From Parasulfuritortus cantonensis (GTDB lineage: Bacteria; Pseudomonadota; Gammaproteobacteria; Burkholderiales; Thiobacillaceae): a stretch of DNA of 64,000 nt. The position numbers and the translations under genes are program-made. The notes beneath the pieces were generated by a model. It did not search any database and was not told the origin of the DNA. It was given only the letters and a program-made list of their open reading frames with translations. The stretch is taken from contig NZ_SJZB01000051.1 of the NCBI RefSeq assembly GCF_004337445.1, forward strand, positions 23,516 through 87,515, written 5' to 3'. How positions within the stretch are numbered: position 1 is the first letter of the stretch; each line of letters begins with the position of its first letter. Below, in pieces: positions 17,699-28,427 of the stretch.

Positions 17699-19113
17699 GC
17701 GCGCGCCGTCGCGGCGGCCACCTCGGCGACGATCTCGCGCAGGTTGGCGCGGTAGTAGCGCCGCGCGACCTTTTCCAGGAGTTCCCGGCTGGCCGCCTCG
17801 TCGTGGCCGATGACCGCGTACAGCGGCGGCACCAGGTGCGCGAACAGGGTCACCAGGGCGGGCTCGAAGGCCCGGCCGGCGCCGTGCCGCAGCGTGGCCA
17901 GCGCGCTGTCGAGGTCGTAGGCGGGCTTGTACGGGCGCACCGAGGTGAGGGCGTCGAAGACGTCGGCGACGCTGAACACCCGGGCCACGAGCGGGATGGC
18001 GTCGCCCTTGAGGCCGAGGGGGTAGCCGCTGCCGTCGTAGCGCTCGTGGTGGCCGCCGACCACCACGGCGGCGTCGGCCAGCCAGGGCGCGCCGCGCAGG
18101 ATGTCGAGGCCATGGTGGACGTGCTCCTGCATGGCGGCGAACTCGCCCGGGTCGAGCGGGCCCGGCTTGAGCAGGATGGCGTCGCGGATGCCGATCTTGC
18201 CGACGTCGTGCAGGAAGGCGCCCTTGATCAGGCCGCGGATGGCGCGGTCGTCCAGGCCCGCCGCCTCGGCCAGGAGCACGGCGTACAGGGTGACCCGGTA
18301 GTTGTGCGCCTCGGTGTCGCTGTCGCGCTTGGCGATGGCGCTGCCGAGCACCTTGACGGTGTCGACGTTGGCGGCCAGCAGGCCGAGCGACAGTTCGCCC
18401 AGGCGCCCGACCAGGCCGCGGAGGATCGGGTAGATGAAGAGCGCGGTGACCAGCACCAGCACCACGGCCACGAGCGCGGCGCGGCGGGCCGAGCGGAACA
18501 GCTCCGCCTCGGCCGCCGGCGACAGGACGAAGATGCCGTTGATGTAGCCGACGGTGCGGCCCTGCCCGTCGGCGACGGCCATGGCGAAGGGCAGGGCGGG
18601 GCGCTGGCCGAGCCCGAGCGTGCCGCCCAGGACCAGGCCATGGCCGGGAAAGCGGAAACCCTGGCGGGCATAGGCGGCGGCCAGGGCCACGGCGTCCGGC
18701 TGGCTGCGGTCGATGCCGCGGGCGACTTCGCGCCGGCTGGCGTCGAAAAAGGCGGCGAACACGAAGCGGCCCATGTCGCTGCGCGGCGGGTCGTGCAGGA
18801 GGGCGTCGATGGCGGCCTGCACCGGTGGCGCGGCGGCGCTGCCGACCCCGGCCCCGACCTGGCGGTCGACCTCCAGGCGCAGCAGTTCGGCGCCGAAGCG
18901 CAGCGTCTCGGCGAAGCGGCTGTCGAGTTGCCGGCTTTCGTTGACGAACGCCCCGGCGCCCAGCACCGTGGCCAGGACCACCGCGGCCAGGGCGAGCCGG
19001 CGGATGAGGGCGCGCCGTATCGAGCGGGCCGGCTCGAGCACGTGCGGGCGGGCGGCGAAGATCCCCTCAGAGCTTGACCGAGAGGCTGAAGGCACCGAAT
19101 TGGTCATGGCCAT
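17611..19113 (-). CDS. Membrane HD-GYP-domain c-di-GMP phosphodiesterase
   Basis: The 500-residue protein has a first membrane helix near residues 37-57, a sensor-like periplasmic region, a second helix around 215-240, and a cytoplasmic HD-GYP domain. LHDVGKIG (near 300) supplies the HD metal ligands and HHERYDGSGYP (near 352) the GYP signature, so hydrolysis of cyclic di-GMP is likely. It is last in the TetR-to-LpxR operon and its 5' end overlaps the LpxR gene. A GTG at 19041, just before the first helix, is a possible alternative start. The C-terminal tail overlaps the FAD gene on the other strand and is low-complexity. Confidence 0.85.
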   Translation of the reverse strand: MAMTNSVPSASRSSSEGIFAARPHVLEPARSIRRALIRRLALAAVVLATVLGAGAFVNESRQLDSRFAETLRFGAELLRLEVDRQVGAGVGSAAAPPVQAAIDALLHDPPRSDMGRFVFAAFFDASRREVARGIDRSQPDAVALAAAYARQGFRFPGHGLVLGGTLGLGQRPALPFAMAVADGQGRTVGYINGIFVLSPAAEAELFRSARRAALVAVVLVLVTALFIYPILRGLVGRLGELSLGLLAANVDTVKVLGSAIAKRDSDTEAHNYRVTLYAVLLAEAAGLDDRAIRGLIKGAFLHDVGKIGIRDAILLKPGPLDPGEFAAMQEHVHHGLDILRGAPWLADAAVVVGGHHERYDGSGYPLGLKGDAIPLVARVFSVADVFDALTSVRPYKPAYDLDSALATLRHGAGRAFEPALVTLFAHLVPPLYAVIGHDEAASRELLEKVARRYYRANLREIVAEVAAATARAQAEAATMSSATASANSMPSTAADRMPPA

Positions 19114-20068
19114 CCTGGCTGCGGAATTCCCGCGTCCGGTGGACGTGGGTGTAGGTGAGGCGGACAGCGTCCCAATCCAGGACGATGCCGTATTGCAGGT
19201 CGCCGACCAGGGTCTTGCGGTCGACGCGCCGGCTGTGCCGGAAGCTGTTGCCGTCGAGGAAGATGTTGCGCGCCACCGCCCGGCCCTCGAGGCCGGCGAA
19301 CAGGTACCAGCTGAAGCCCGGCGCCGGCACGAATTCGCCCGAGCCGAGCAGGCCGGGCTGGATGCGCGGCGGCCCGAAGTCGTCCGGCAGGCGCTTGCCC
19401 AAGCGCACGGTCAGGCCGGCGTCGGCGTAGGTGAACACGTTGCCCAGCGCGGCCCCGAATTGCGGCGTCAGGTCCAGGTGCAGACCGGCCGCCGGGGTGG
19501 CCGCCAGGGCGCGCTGGCTGCGCAGGTAGGTGAGGACGAAGCCCGGCTCGTTGCCGATCTGGGTGTCCCAGCCCTGCGGTTCGTCGGCGCCGATCAGCTT
19601 GTGCACCAGGGTCTGGCTCTGCTCGGCGAGCGAGGCCGGGCCGACCATGCCGACGCTCAGCGCGCACAGGTCGAGGCGGCCGCGGTTCGCCGTGCCCAGG
19701 CCGAAGGTGCCGTACAGCCAGCCGGCGTAGGGGCGGTCGCGCCGGCTCGGGTCGGCGACCGTGATGTCGCCCGGAGTGAACATGCTCTGGCCGAAGGCGT
19801 AGCCGTGCCGCACCGTGCCCTGTTCCGGGAACCAGGGCAGCAGGTGCGCCAGGCGGACCGCCCAATCCGGGGTCGCCACGCGCCGGTCGGGGACCCAGAC
19901 GAAGCCGACGCCGTTGGTGTAGTGGCGGTCGACGTCGTAGAAGAGATCGTTTTCCAGCACCACGCTGAGGGTGCCGGCCGGCTCCGCTTCGGCGGCGGCG
20001 GCCAAAGGCGCGGCGGTGGCCAGGAGCAGCAGGGCCAGGAGTCCGGGTGCGCGCGTCACGGTCGCCAT
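19067..20068 (-). CDS. LpxR-family outer-membrane protein (lipid A deacylase-like)
   Basis: The 333-residue protein has a signal peptide (LLALLLLATAAPLAAAAEAE) and then beta-barrel strands. LENDLFYDVDRHYTNGVGF near the mature N-terminus carries the N, D and T-N-G positions conserved in LpxR (DUF2219), and DRPYAGWLYG follows. LpxR of Salmonella removes the 3'-acyloxyacyl group from lipid A in the outer membrane. The pairing with a patatin lipoprotein and an ABC exporter suggests envelope lipid remodelling. The activity is assigned by family only. Confidence 0.82.
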   Translation of the reverse strand: MATVTRAPGLLALLLLATAAPLAAAAEAEPAGTLSVVLENDLFYDVDRHYTNGVGFVWVPDRRVATPDWAVRLAHLLPWFPEQGTVRHGYAFGQSMFTPGDITVADPSRRDRPYAGWLYGTFGLGTANRGRLDLCALSVGMVGPASLAEQSQTLVHKLIGADEPQGWDTQIGNEPGFVLTYLRSQRALAATPAAGLHLDLTPQFGAALGNVFTYADAGLTVRLGKRLPDDFGPPRIQPGLLGSGEFVPAPGFSWYLFAGLEGRAVARNIFLDGNSFRHSRRVDRKTLVGDLQYGIVLDWDAVRLTYTHVHRTREFRSQDGHDQFGAFSLSVKL

Positions 20069-20078
20069 TCCTTGCCGG

Positions 20079-21443
20079 TCAGGGCGGTGGCCGGGGGCCG
20101 TCCAGGTCGGCCAGGAAGCGCCGGTATTCGGCGTTGCCGCGCAGCAGTTCGCGCCCGGCCGCGATGAGGGCATCGACCTGCTCCGCGGTCAGGGTGAAGC
20201 TGGTCGGGATGTCGTTGAAGAACTGCCGCCGGGCCGGTGTGGCGATGCTGTCGAAGCCGACGTCGACCAGGTAGGCGCTGACCGGGCGTTGCGGCGTCGA
20301 GAGCGCCGCCGACCAGCGCCGGAGACCGTCCTGGACCAGTTCCAGGGTGGCGGCGTTGTAGAGGTGCAGCTGGACGTCGGTGACCGCCGCGACGGTCTGC
20401 TCGATGCTCGGCGTTTGGTTGCTCTGCTCCAGGGCGGAGGCGGTGTCGGTGGCGGCGTTGACCGAGATCACCACCACCCGGGCCGCCGGCTGGCGGCCGA
20501 GCCTGAACAGCAGCGCCTGGGCGCCGCCGGCGATCTCGGTGAAGTCGTACAGGGCGCGCAGGCCGAGGTTGTCGGTGATGCCGCCGTCGACCAGGTGGAT
20601 GTAGCGGCGCCGGTCCTTGTCCTGGTAGCTCTTCAGGCCGTCCACCACCTGGGCCATCTGGGGCGACCGTTGCGCGGCCTGCTCGGCGGCGTCCAGCCAG
20701 CCTTCGCCGGACGGCCGGCAGCCCGGGTAGTTCTCCAGCACCACCGGATTGAACAGTACCGGTACGGCGGACGAGGCGGTCACCGCCCGGGCGACCGGGA
20801 AGGCGGACAGGTCGGAACAGAGGAGGTCGAAATACTCCTGCAGGAAGGAGAAGCGCACGCCGCCGCCGAGGTCGGAGGCGTTGATGACGATCAGCGGCCC
20901 GGGCTGGCGCTGCAGGTCGCCGAAGGTGGCGCCCTTGAACACGCTGTCCTCGTAGAACTCGACCGCCGTCTCCGTGCGCGCCCGCTTGGAGAACCAGGTC
21001 GCCGGGTTGAAGACGCTGTGCACCAGCTCGCCGCCGATGTCGCGGCGCAGGAAGGCCGGTTCGAAGTCGGCGAACATGGCATCGCCGCGCAGGCCGTAGT
21101 AGGCGGCCGTGAAGCTGCCGCCGGAGACCGCGCTGATGACGTCGACCTCGTCGAGCAGGCGGTGCGGCCGGCCGTCGATGCGCACCACGGTGTCGCGCAA
21201 CTCCTCCAATACCCCGTAGGCGAGCGCGGCGGCGCGGGTGCCGCCGCCCGAGAAGGCGAGCAGCAGGGTGACGTCGTCCGAGCGGCCGCCGGTCGGATGG
21301 CTGCCCAGGGTGTAGCGCGCCGCCCCGGCGACGGCGCCGGGCCGGTTGGCGATGTCGCCGTAGGTGGCGCAGCCGGCCAGGAGCAGGAGCGCGAGGGCCG
21401 CCAGGCCGGCGGGCCGGAGGCGCGCGAGCGGGTTCGCCTTCAT
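20079..21443 (-). CDS. Patatin-like phospholipase, lipoprotein
   Basis: The 454-residue protein begins with a lipoprotein signal (LALLLLAGCATYG, lipobox LAGC). The patatin fold is shown by the oxyanion loop FSGGGTRAAALAYG, the nucleophile elbow ISAVSGGSF, and the catalytic aspartate in LVDGGITDN. These make the Ser-Asp dyad complete, so it is probably an active lipid acyl hydrolase on the envelope. Its start overlaps the end of the ABC permease gene by four bases, and ten bases separate its stop from the LpxR start, so it belongs to the efflux operon. Confidence 0.88.
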   Translation of the reverse strand: MKANPLARLRPAGLAALALLLLAGCATYGDIANRPGAVAGAARYTLGSHPTGGRSDDVTLLLAFSGGGTRAAALAYGVLEELRDTVVRIDGRPHRLLDEVDVISAVSGGSFTAAYYGLRGDAMFADFEPAFLRRDIGGELVHSVFNPATWFSKRARTETAVEFYEDSVFKGATFGDLQRQPGPLIVINASDLGGGVRFSFLQEYFDLLCSDLSAFPVARAVTASSAVPVLFNPVVLENYPGCRPSGEGWLDAAEQAAQRSPQMAQVVDGLKSYQDKDRRRYIHLVDGGITDNLGLRALYDFTEIAGGAQALLFRLGRQPAARVVVISVNAATDTASALEQSNQTPSIEQTVAAVTDVQLHLYNAATLELVQDGLRRWSAALSTPQRPVSAYLVDVGFDSIATPARRQFFNDIPTSFTLTAEQVDALIAAGRELLRGNAEYRRFLADLDGPRPPP

Positions 21444-22564
21444 GCCATGGTCGCCAGGGTTTTCCGGAACCGGGCCAGGGACAGGCCGAACAGGACGCTG
21501 CCGATGACGGCCAGGGCGGCGAACTGCGGCCACACCACGGCGAATCCGGCGCCGCGGTACAGGATGGCCTGGGCGAGCATGACGTAGTGGGTGTTGGGCG
21601 CCGCCAGCATGATGTCCTGGACGCCGGCCGGCATGCTCTCGCGCGGCGTGAAGCTGCCCGAGAGCACCTGCAGGGGCAGCAGGATCAGCATCAGCAGCAG
21701 GCCGAACTGGGGCATGGAGCGGGCCACCGTGCCGAGGTAGATGCCCAACGCCGTGGTGGCGAACAGCTGCATCGCGGTGCCCGCCAGGAACAGCAGCACC
21801 GAGCCCTGCACCGGTACCCGCAGGATGCCCTCGACCACCACCACCAGGGCGAACGCCGAGGCGGCCAGCACCACCAGGCCCATGGACCAGACCTTGGCCA
21901 TCATGATCTCGAACGGCGTCACCGGCATCACCAGCAGGTGTTCGACCGTGCCGTGCTCGCGTTCCCGGATCAGCGCGGCGCCGGCCAGGATGATGGACAG
22001 CAGGGTGACCTGGTTGATCACCTCCATCACCGAGCCGAACCAGACCCGGTTCAACTCGGGGTTGAAGCGCGAGCGCAGGTCGAGATTCACCGGCGAAGTC
22101 GGCGTCTGCAGCTGATGGCCGCCGGCGAACTTGCCGACCTCGGTGAGGATGATGGCCTGGATGTCGCCGGCGCCGGCGAAGGCCTGGGACATGCGCGTGG
22201 CGTCGACGTTGAGCTGGACGGTGGGCTGCCGGTGCGCCAGGACGTCGCGCTGGAAGTCGGGCGGGATGTCGAGCGCGAAGGTGTCCAGGCCCGAATCCAT
22301 GCGCGCGTCCATCTCGGCCTGGTCGATCAGGTGCGGGGGCTGGAAGTAGGGCAGGGCGAAGCCGTCGACGAGACGTTCCGAGAGCGGCGAGCGGTCCTCG
22401 TCGACGATGGCGATGGGCGCCTTCTGCAGGGTCTCCGGCATGACCGTGGCGGCCGTGTAGATGGCGACCGTGAAGGAGTAGCCGATCAGCACCAGCATGA
22501 TCGGGTCGCGTACCAGGCTGCGCAGCTCCTTGATGCCCAGATTGCCAATGTTGGCCAGGCGCAT
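21440..22564 (-). CDS. ABC-2 type exporter permease (YhhJ-like)
   Basis: The 374-residue protein has one N-terminal helix (IMLVLIGYSFTVAIYTAATV), a long periplasmic domain, and five more helices in the second half, the usual ABC-2 design. REREHGTVEHLLVMPVTP is the conserved cytoplasmic loop of this family. It follows the RbbA-type gene with one base between them and matches the YhiI-RbbA-YhhJ layout of Enterobacteria. Together with the HlyD and outer-membrane proteins it would form a tripartite exporter. The cargo is not known. Confidence 0.88.
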   Translation of the reverse strand: MRLANIGNLGIKELRSLVRDPIMLVLIGYSFTVAIYTAATVMPETLQKAPIAIVDEDRSPLSERLVDGFALPYFQPPHLIDQAEMDARMDSGLDTFALDIPPDFQRDVLAHRQPTVQLNVDATRMSQAFAGAGDIQAIILTEVGKFAGGHQLQTPTSPVNLDLRSRFNPELNRVWFGSVMEVINQVTLLSIILAGAALIREREHGTVEHLLVMPVTPFEIMMAKVWSMGLVVLAASAFALVVVVEGILRVPVQGSVLLFLAGTAMQLFATTALGIYLGTVARSMPQFGLLLMLILLPLQVLSGSFTPRESMPAGVQDIMLAAPNTHYVMLAQAILYRGAGFAVVWPQFAALAVIGSVLFGLSLARFRKTLATMA

Positions 22565-22565
22565 G

Positions 22566-25316
22566 TCAGCGCTCCTGCTTGCGGAGCAGCGCCACGCCGA
22601 GGGCGATGAGGACGGGCGCGGCGATGGCGAGCGGGACGATGGCGGACTGCAGGTCGGCGAAGCCGAGCGCCTTGGAGAAGGCGCCGCGGGAGATGACCGT
22701 GAAGTAGGTGGTCGGGTAGATCTCGCCAATCCAGCGGCCGACGCCTTCCAGCGAGGACACCGGGTTGAGCAGCCCGGAGAACTGCACCGCCGGCAGGATG
22801 GTGAGCACGGCGGCGGCGAACATGGCGGCCACCTGGCTGCGCGTGAAGGCCGACACCAGCAGGCCGATGGCGGTCGCGCTGCTGACGTAGAGGAGGGCCG
22901 ATACGGTCAGGGTGAGGAAGCTGCCGGTGATCGGGACCCGGAACACCCACAGGGCGAGGGCGACCAGGAGCAGGAAGTTGACCATGGCCATGCCGATGTA
23001 GGGCAGCTGCTTGCCGATCAGGAATTCGGTCCGGGTCACCGGCGTGACGTACAGGTTGACGATGGAGCCGAGCTCCTTCTCGCGCACCACCGCCAGGGCG
23101 GTGAGCATGGCCGGGATCAGCATCAGGAGCAGGGGGATCACGGCCGGCACCATGGCCGGCAGGCTCTTGACGTCCGGGTTGTAGCGGTAGCGCACGTCGA
23201 TGTTGACCAGGCCGGCCAGGGCGGCGGCACCGTACAGTTCGCGCCCGCGCGTCTGCAGCCACTGGTTGTGGATGCCCTGGACGTAGCCGCGCAGGGTCTC
23301 GGCCCGGGTCGGCATGGCGCCGTCGACCCAGGCGCCGACCGAGACCTGGTCGCCGCGCGCGACGTCGCGCGCGAAGCCGGGCGGGATCTCGACCGCCAGG
23401 CTGATCTCGCCCGCGCGCATGCGCCGGTCCAGGTCGGCGTAGTCGCGGATGGCCGGCCGCTCGACGAAATAGCGCGAACCTTCCAGGTTGAGCACGTAGT
23501 CCCGGCTCAGGGTGGTCTGGTCGCGGTCGAGCACCGCGAAGCTCAGGTTCTCGACGTCCAGGTTGATGCCGTAGCCCATCACGATCATCAGGATCACGCT
23601 GCCCACCAGGGACAGCGCCAGGCGGATCGGGTCGCGGCTGAGTTCCAGCGCCTCGCGGTGCATGTAGCTGAACATGCGGCGCAGGCTGAAGCCGCCGTGC
23701 GGCGCGCTCGTGGCGCCGGCCGCCGTTTCCTCGGGCAGGGCCGCGTCCTCGGCGGGCGCGGCGTCGGCGCCGGCGACTTCCTCCAGGTGGCTGATGAAGG
23801 CCGCCTCCAGCGAGTCGGCGGCGCGCCCGGCGACGATGGCGGCCGGAGTGTCGCTGACCAGCACCCGGCCGGCGTGCATGAGCGAGATGCGGTCGCAGCG
23901 TTCGGCCTCGTTCATGAAGTGGGTGGAGATGAAGATGGTGACCTTGTCCTGGCGCGACAGGCCGATCAGGATGCGCCAGAAGGCATCGCGCGCGACCGGG
24001 TCGACCCCGGAGGTCGGCTCGTCCAGGATCAGCATCTCCGGGCCGTGGATCATCGCCACCGCCAGGGACAGGCGCTGGCGTACGCCCAGGGGCAGGGCGT
24101 CGGGCAGTTCGTCCATGACGTGGTCGAGGTCGAATTTCTGCGCCATCTCGGCCACCCGGGCCGGGATGCGGGCCGGCTCCAGGCGGAACAGGCGGGCGTG
24201 CAACTCGAGGTTCTGGCGCACGCTGAGCTCGCTGTAGAGGGAGAACGACTGGCTCATGTAGCCGACCCGGCGCCGGGTCTCGATGTCCCGGGCGTCGACC
24301 GGCTTGCCGAACAGCCAGGCTTCGCCCTCGCTGGCCGCGAGCAGGCCGGTGAGCATCTTCATGGTGGTGGTCTTGCCGCAGCCGTTGGAGCCGAGGAAGC
24401 CGAATATCTCGCCCCGGCCGATGCGGAAGCTGACCCGGTCGACGGCGACGAAATCGCCGAAGCGCATGGTCAGGGCGCGCGCCTCGATGGCCGCCTCGCC
24501 GTCGCCGTCCTTGCCGCGCGGGAGGATCTCGACCGGCCGGTAGCCGGCCCGTTCCGCCTCCGGCAGGAGCGAGATGAAGGCGGCTTCCAGGCTGCCGGTC
24601 CCGGTCCGGGCCAGCAGCTCGTCCGGCGTGCCGGTGGCCAGGACGTGGCCGCTGTTCATGGCCACCAGCCAGTCGAAGCGGGCCGCCTCCTCCATGTAGG
24701 CGGTGGCGACCAGCACGCTCATGCCCGGCCGGCGCGCCCGGATACGGTCGATCAGCTCCCAGAACTGGCGCCGGGAGAGCGGGTCGACCCCGGTCGTGGG
24801 CTCGTCCAGGATGAGCAGGTCGGGGTCGTGGATCAGGGCGCAGCACAGCCCCAGCTTCTGCTTCATGCCGCCCGACAGCTTGCCGGCCGGGCGCCCGGCG
24901 AAGGGGGCCAGGCCGGTGGCGCGCAGCAGGTCGTCGATGCGGCGCCGGCGTTCGGCCCGGTCCTGGCCGAACAGGCGGGCGAAGAACTCGACGTTCTCGA
25001 ATACCGACAGGGTGGGGTACAGGTTCTTGCCCAGGCCCTGCGGCATGTAGGCCACGCGCGGGCAGACCGCGCGCCGGTGGCGGGCGTCGGCCATGTCGCC
25101 GCCGAGCACCTCGATGCGGCCCGCCTGGATGGCCCGGGCCCCGGCCACCAGCGAGAACAGGCTCGACTTGCCGACCCCGTCCGGACCGATCAGGCCGACC
25201 ATGCGGCCGGCCGGCAGGTCCAGGTCGATGGCGTCCAGGGCCCGGGTCCTGCCGTAGCGCAGGCCGACCCCCTGCAGGCGGACTGCCGACGCGGTGGCGG
25301 GCTCGGGCGAGGTCAT
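22566..25316 (-). CDS. rbbA: RbbA-type fused ABC protein: two ATPase domains plus ABC-2 permease
   Basis: The 916-residue protein has two ATP-binding cassettes and an ABC-2 membrane domain in one chain, the layout and size of RbbA/YhiH. Walker A motifs are GPDGVGKSS and GSNGCGKTT; the first signature is LSGGMKQKL, and the second is the degenerate [10 protein letters not shown]. The C-terminal part has one helix, a periplasmic region and five further helices ([19 protein letters not shown] is the coupling loop). RbbA was reported as a ribosome-associated ATPase in E. coli, but the operon points to an exporter here. It overlaps the HlyD gene by four bases. Confidence 0.9.
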   Translation of the reverse strand: MTSPEPATASAVRLQGVGLRYGRTRALDAIDLDLPAGRMVGLIGPDGVGKSSLFSLVAGARAIQAGRIEVLGGDMADARHRRAVCPRVAYMPQGLGKNLYPTLSVFENVEFFARLFGQDRAERRRRIDDLLRATGLAPFAGRPAGKLSGGMKQKLGLCCALIHDPDLLILDEPTTGVDPLSRRQFWELIDRIRARRPGMSVLVATAYMEEAARFDWLVAMNSGHVLATGTPDELLARTGTGSLEAAFISLLPEAERAGYRPVEILPRGKDGDGEAAIEARALTMRFGDFVAVDRVSFRIGRGEIFGFLGSNGCGKTTTMKMLTGLLAASEGEAWLFGKPVDARDIETRRRVGYMSQSFSLYSELSVRQNLELHARLFRLEPARIPARVAEMAQKFDLDHVMDELPDALPLGVRQRLSLAVAMIHGPEMLILDEPTSGVDPVARDAFWRILIGLSRQDKVTIFISTHFMNEAERCDRISLMHAGRVLVSDTPAAIVAGRAADSLEAAFISHLEEVAGADAAPAEDAALPEETAAGATSAPHGGFSLRRMFSYMHREALELSRDPIRLALSLVGSVILMIVMGYGINLDVENLSFAVLDRDQTTLSRDYVLNLEGSRYFVERPAIRDYADLDRRMRAGEISLAVEIPPGFARDVARGDQVSVGAWVDGAMPTRAETLRGYVQGIHNQWLQTRGRELYGAAALAGLVNIDVRYRYNPDVKSLPAMVPAVIPLLLMLIPAMLTALAVVREKELGSIVNLYVTPVTRTEFLIGKQLPYIGMAMVNFLLLVALALWVFRVPITGSFLTLTVSALLYVSSATAIGLLVSAFTRSQVAAMFAAAVLTILPAVQFSGLLNPVSSLEGVGRWIGEIYPTTYFTVISRGAFSKALGFADLQSAIVPLAIAAPVLIALGVALLRKQER

Positions 25317-26389
25317 TGCGGCAAGGGCTTCAGCGCCAGGCGGTCAGGCCAGGGCACGGTCTTGTCGACGCGCACGTAGGCCATGCCGGGCAGGCCGGTC
25401 TTGACCCGCATGATGTGCTGCTTGAGGAGCGCCGGGTCGATCCGGGCCTTGACCCGGAACATCAGCTTTTCCCGCTCCACGGCGGTCTCCACCGTCTTGG
25501 GCGTGAACTGGGCGACGTCGGCGACGTAGGACACCCGGGCCGGGACGACGTACTGCGGCGCGGCGTCGAGCACCAGGTGCACCTCGTCGCCCAGGGCCAG
25601 CTTGCCGGCCGCGGCGGTGGGCAGGAAGAAGGTCATGTAGACGTCGGACAGGTCGACCATGTTGAGGACCCGGCCGCCGGCACCGATCACCTCGCCGGGC
25701 TGGACGACCCGGTACTGGACGCGGCCGTCGCGCGGCGCCTTCAGCGTGGCGTCGTCGAGGTCGGCGCGGATGCGGGCGACGCTGGCGCGTGCGGCGGCCA
25801 CCGTCGAGCCGGCCCCGGTCACCTGCGCCTCTGCCGTGGTGATGGCCGCCTCGGTGGCGGCCACCTGGGCGCGCGCGGCGCTCACCGCCGCGGTCGCGCT
25901 CTCGACCCGGGCGTTGTCGTCGTCGGCCTCCTGCTGCGAGCTGGCGCCTTCCTTGGCCAGGGTGGACGAGCGCGCCTGGCGCTTGTGCGCCACCTCCAGC
26001 TCGGCCTGGCGCTGGGCCAGCACGGCCAGCATGGCGGCCTTCTCGGCCCGGCGCTGGCCGAGCTGGCTCTGGGCGATGGCGACGCTGCTCTCGGCCTGGC
26101 GGAGCTGGGCCTCGGCCTGGTTCAACTGGGCGTCGAGCGACTCCGTGTCCATGGCCGCCACCACTTCGCCGGCCTTGACGAAGTCGCCTTCGCCGACCCG
26201 TATCTCCTTGACCCGGCCGGGGAACTTGCTGGCGATGTCGATCTCGGTCGCCTCGATGCGGCCGTTGCCGCTGGCCAGGCCGGCGTCGGCGCCGTTGCCG
26301 CGGTACTTCAGCCAGGCGAAGCCGGCGAGGGCGCCGAGCAGCGCGACCAGGAGGCCGCGCACGAGCCAGGTCTTGACCGTGTTGTTCAT
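25313..26389 (-). CDS. HlyD/EmrA-type periplasmic adaptor (YhiI-like)
   Basis: The 358-residue protein has one N-terminal membrane anchor ([20 protein letters not shown]), a biotinyl-lipoyl-like domain ([19 protein letters not shown]), a long alanine- and glutamine-rich coiled coil (about 95-215), and a beta-barrel domain. This is the membrane-fusion subunit that links the ABC exporter to the outer-membrane channel. Four-base overlaps with both flanking genes show tight translational coupling. Confidence 0.92.
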   Translation of the reverse strand: MNNTVKTWLVRGLLVALLGALAGFAWLKYRGNGADAGLASGNGRIEATEIDIASKFPGRVKEIRVGEGDFVKAGEVVAAMDTESLDAQLNQAEAQLRQAESSVAIAQSQLGQRRAEKAAMLAVLAQRQAELEVAHKRQARSSTLAKEGASSQQEADDDNARVESATAAVSAARAQVAATEAAITTAEAQVTGAGSTVAAARASVARIRADLDDATLKAPRDGRVQYRVVQPGEVIGAGGRVLNMVDLSDVYMTFFLPTAAAGKLALGDEVHLVLDAAPQYVVPARVSYVADVAQFTPKTVETAVEREKLMFRVKARIDPALLKQHIMRVKTGLPGMAYVRVDKTVPWPDRLALKPLPQ

Positions 26390-27861
26390 GATCTTGCGTC
26401 CTTGTCGGAGACGGGTTGGGTGACCGGCGCGCCGGTGTCGTCGGGGCCGCCGCCGAGGGCGGCGTACAGATTCACGGTGCTGGCCAGGAGGGCGCGCCGG
26501 GCCTGGACCAGGGCCTGTTCGGCGGCGAACTGGGCGCGTTCGGCGTCGAGCACCTCCAGGAACGAGGTGGCGCCGGCGTCGTAGCGCAGGCGGGCCAGGC
26601 GCAGGCGTTCGCCCTGGGTGGCGACGATGGCGCGCTGCACGTCGACCTGGCGCGCCAGCCAGCGGCGGTCGGCGAGGGCGTCGGCGACCTCCCGGAAGGC
26701 GCCCTGGACGGTGCGCTCGTAGTCGGCCACCGCCAGGTTCTCGCGCGCCTCGGCCAGGCTCAGGTTGGCGCGCAGGCGGCCGCCGTCGAACAGGGGCAGG
26801 GACAGGCTGGGCACGAACAGCCAGGCCCGGGTGTCGGCGCCGAACAGGCCGTCCAGTTCGCTGCTCGCGCTGCCCAGGCCGCCGAGCAGGGCGATGCGCG
26901 GGAAGAAGGCGGCCCGGGCGGCGCCGATGTTGGCGTTGGCGGCCTTGAGCCGGTGTTCGGCGGCGAGCACGTCGGGGCGGTCGAGCAGCACCTCGGAAGG
27001 CAGGCCGGGCACGATGTCGGGCACGAAGCCGGGCTCGACCGCCGCCAGGGGCACCGATTCCTTGGCCAGCGGGGCGCCGACCAGGAGGACCAGGGCGTTG
27101 TCGGCGCGCTCCTTCTGTTGTTCCAGGGTGGCCAGTTCGGCACGCGCCTGGTCGCGCAGTATCTCGGCCTGGCTGGCGTCGAGCCGGGAGGTCGAGCCGA
27201 CCTCGTAGCGCCGCTTCATGATGCGCCAGGACTCCTCGCGCGTGGCCAGGGTGCGGTGGCCGTCGACCAGGCGCTCGTCGAGGTCGCGCGCCAGCAGGTA
27301 GGTGTTGGCGATCTGCGCCACCAGGCTGGTGCGTACCGCGCGCCGGGCCTCGACGCTGGCCAGGTAGGACTCCAGGGCGGCCGCCTTGAGGTCGCGCACG
27401 CGGCCCCAGAAGTCCAGTTCCCAGGTGCTCAGCGTGAGGCCGGCGGTATACGAGGTGACGTTCATGTCGGCGCCGGTGAGGGACATCTCGCCGGGCAGGT
27501 GCGCGCGCGCCGCGGACAGGCCGGCGCCGATGTTGGGCAACTGGTCGGCCCGGCGGATGCCGTACAGGGCACGCGCCTCCTCGATGCGCTGCATGGCGGC
27601 GCGCAGGTCGCGGTTGTTGGCCATGGCCAGGTGGAGCAGGCGCTGCAGGCCCGGGTCGGCGAAGAAGCGCGGCCATTCCAGTTGGCCGGCGGCCAGGGCG
27701 GCCGGCGTCGCCGCCGAGCCGCGGCTGTCGAAAGTCTCCGCCACCGGCGCGGCCGGGCGCTGGTAGGGCGGGGCCAGCGAGCAGCCGGCCAGGGCGGCGA
27801 GGAGCAGGGCGGCCGCGCGCAGGTGCCGGACCGGAACGGAGTGGGCGCAGGGCGTGGTCAT
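26386..27861 (-). CDS. NodT-family outer-membrane efflux channel, lipoprotein
   Basis: The 491-residue protein has a lipoprotein signal (LLLAALAGCSLAPPYQRP, lipobox LAGC) and the duplicated OEP repeats of the OprM/NodT family. The pattern TSRLDASQAEILRDQARAEL in the first repeat and ATSFLEVLDAERAQFAAEQAL in the second are the typical hairpin entries. It supplies the TolC-like exit duct for the exporter. Its start overlaps the TetR gene by four bases, and its 3' end overlaps the HlyD gene. Confidence 0.92.
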   Translation of the reverse strand: MTTPCAHSVPVRHLRAAALLLAALAGCSLAPPYQRPAAPVAETFDSRGSAATPAALAAGQLEWPRFFADPGLQRLLHLAMANNRDLRAAMQRIEEARALYGIRRADQLPNIGAGLSAARAHLPGEMSLTGADMNVTSYTAGLTLSTWELDFWGRVRDLKAAALESYLASVEARRAVRTSLVAQIANTYLLARDLDERLVDGHRTLATREESWRIMKRRYEVGSTSRLDASQAEILRDQARAELATLEQQKERADNALVLLVGAPLAKESVPLAAVEPGFVPDIVPGLPSEVLLDRPDVLAAEHRLKAANANIGAARAAFFPRIALLGGLGSASSELDGLFGADTRAWLFVPSLSLPLFDGGRLRANLSLAEARENLAVADYERTVQGAFREVADALADRRWLARQVDVQRAIVATQGERLRLARLRYDAGATSFLEVLDAERAQFAAEQALVQARRALLASTVNLYAALGGGPDDTGAPVTQPVSDKDARS

Positions 27862-28409
27862 GATTCGGCTCCGAACATCGTCTCCAGCAGTTCGTCGAGA
27901 TGCCGGGCGATGTGCTCCGGCTCCGCGTGTTCCGGCTTCCAGCCGGGCAGGAAACGGGCCATCACCTGGGTCTCGAGGTGGAACATCGCCATCCCGGTGA
28001 GCGACAGGGCCAGCAGGTTGGCGTCCCGGTCCGGTGCCAGGTCCCGCAGGAGGCGGGTCAGGGCCTGCATGGGCGGGGCGAACAGTTGCTCGACGAGCAG
28101 CTTGCGGCGGGCCGCATCGCCGTCGATGCGCTCGCGCTGCAGGAGCAGGAGCAGTTCCGGGTCGCGGGTCAGGTCTTCGACCACGCTGGCGAGAAAACGC
28201 TTCAGCCGGTCGCTGAAGGCGTGTTCCATCACGGCCATGTACAGGCTCTGCTTGTCCGGGAAATGGTAGTAGAGGGCGGCCGCCTGGATGCCCACGGCGG
28301 CGGCGATCTCGCGCATGGTGACGCCGTCGTAGCCGCGTTGGGCGAACATCGGCATGGAAACCCTGAGTATCTCGTCGCGGGTGGCTTTGCGCGGATTGGC
28401 TAGGCTCAT
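27858..28409 (-). CDS. TetR-family repressor of the efflux operon
   Basis: The 183-residue protein has an N-terminal TetR helix-turn-helix (DEILRVSMPMFAQRGYDGVT, then IAAAVGIQAAALYYHFPDK) and an all-helical ligand domain. It is the first gene of the operon and a palindrome lies 19 bases before its start, so it most likely represses itself and the exporter, with an exported or lipid-like compound as inducer. The ligand is not known. Confidence 0.92.
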   Translation of the reverse strand: MSLANPRKATRDEILRVSMPMFAQRGYDGVTMREIAAAVGIQAAALYYHFPDKQSLYMAVMEHAFSDRLKRFLASVVEDLTRDPELLLLLQRERIDGDAARRKLLVEQLFAPPMQALTRLLRDLAPDRDANLLALSLTGMAMFHLETQVMARFLPGWKPEHAEPEHIARHLDELLETMFGAES

Positions 28410-28427
28410 GGTAGTCGGTTCGGTGCG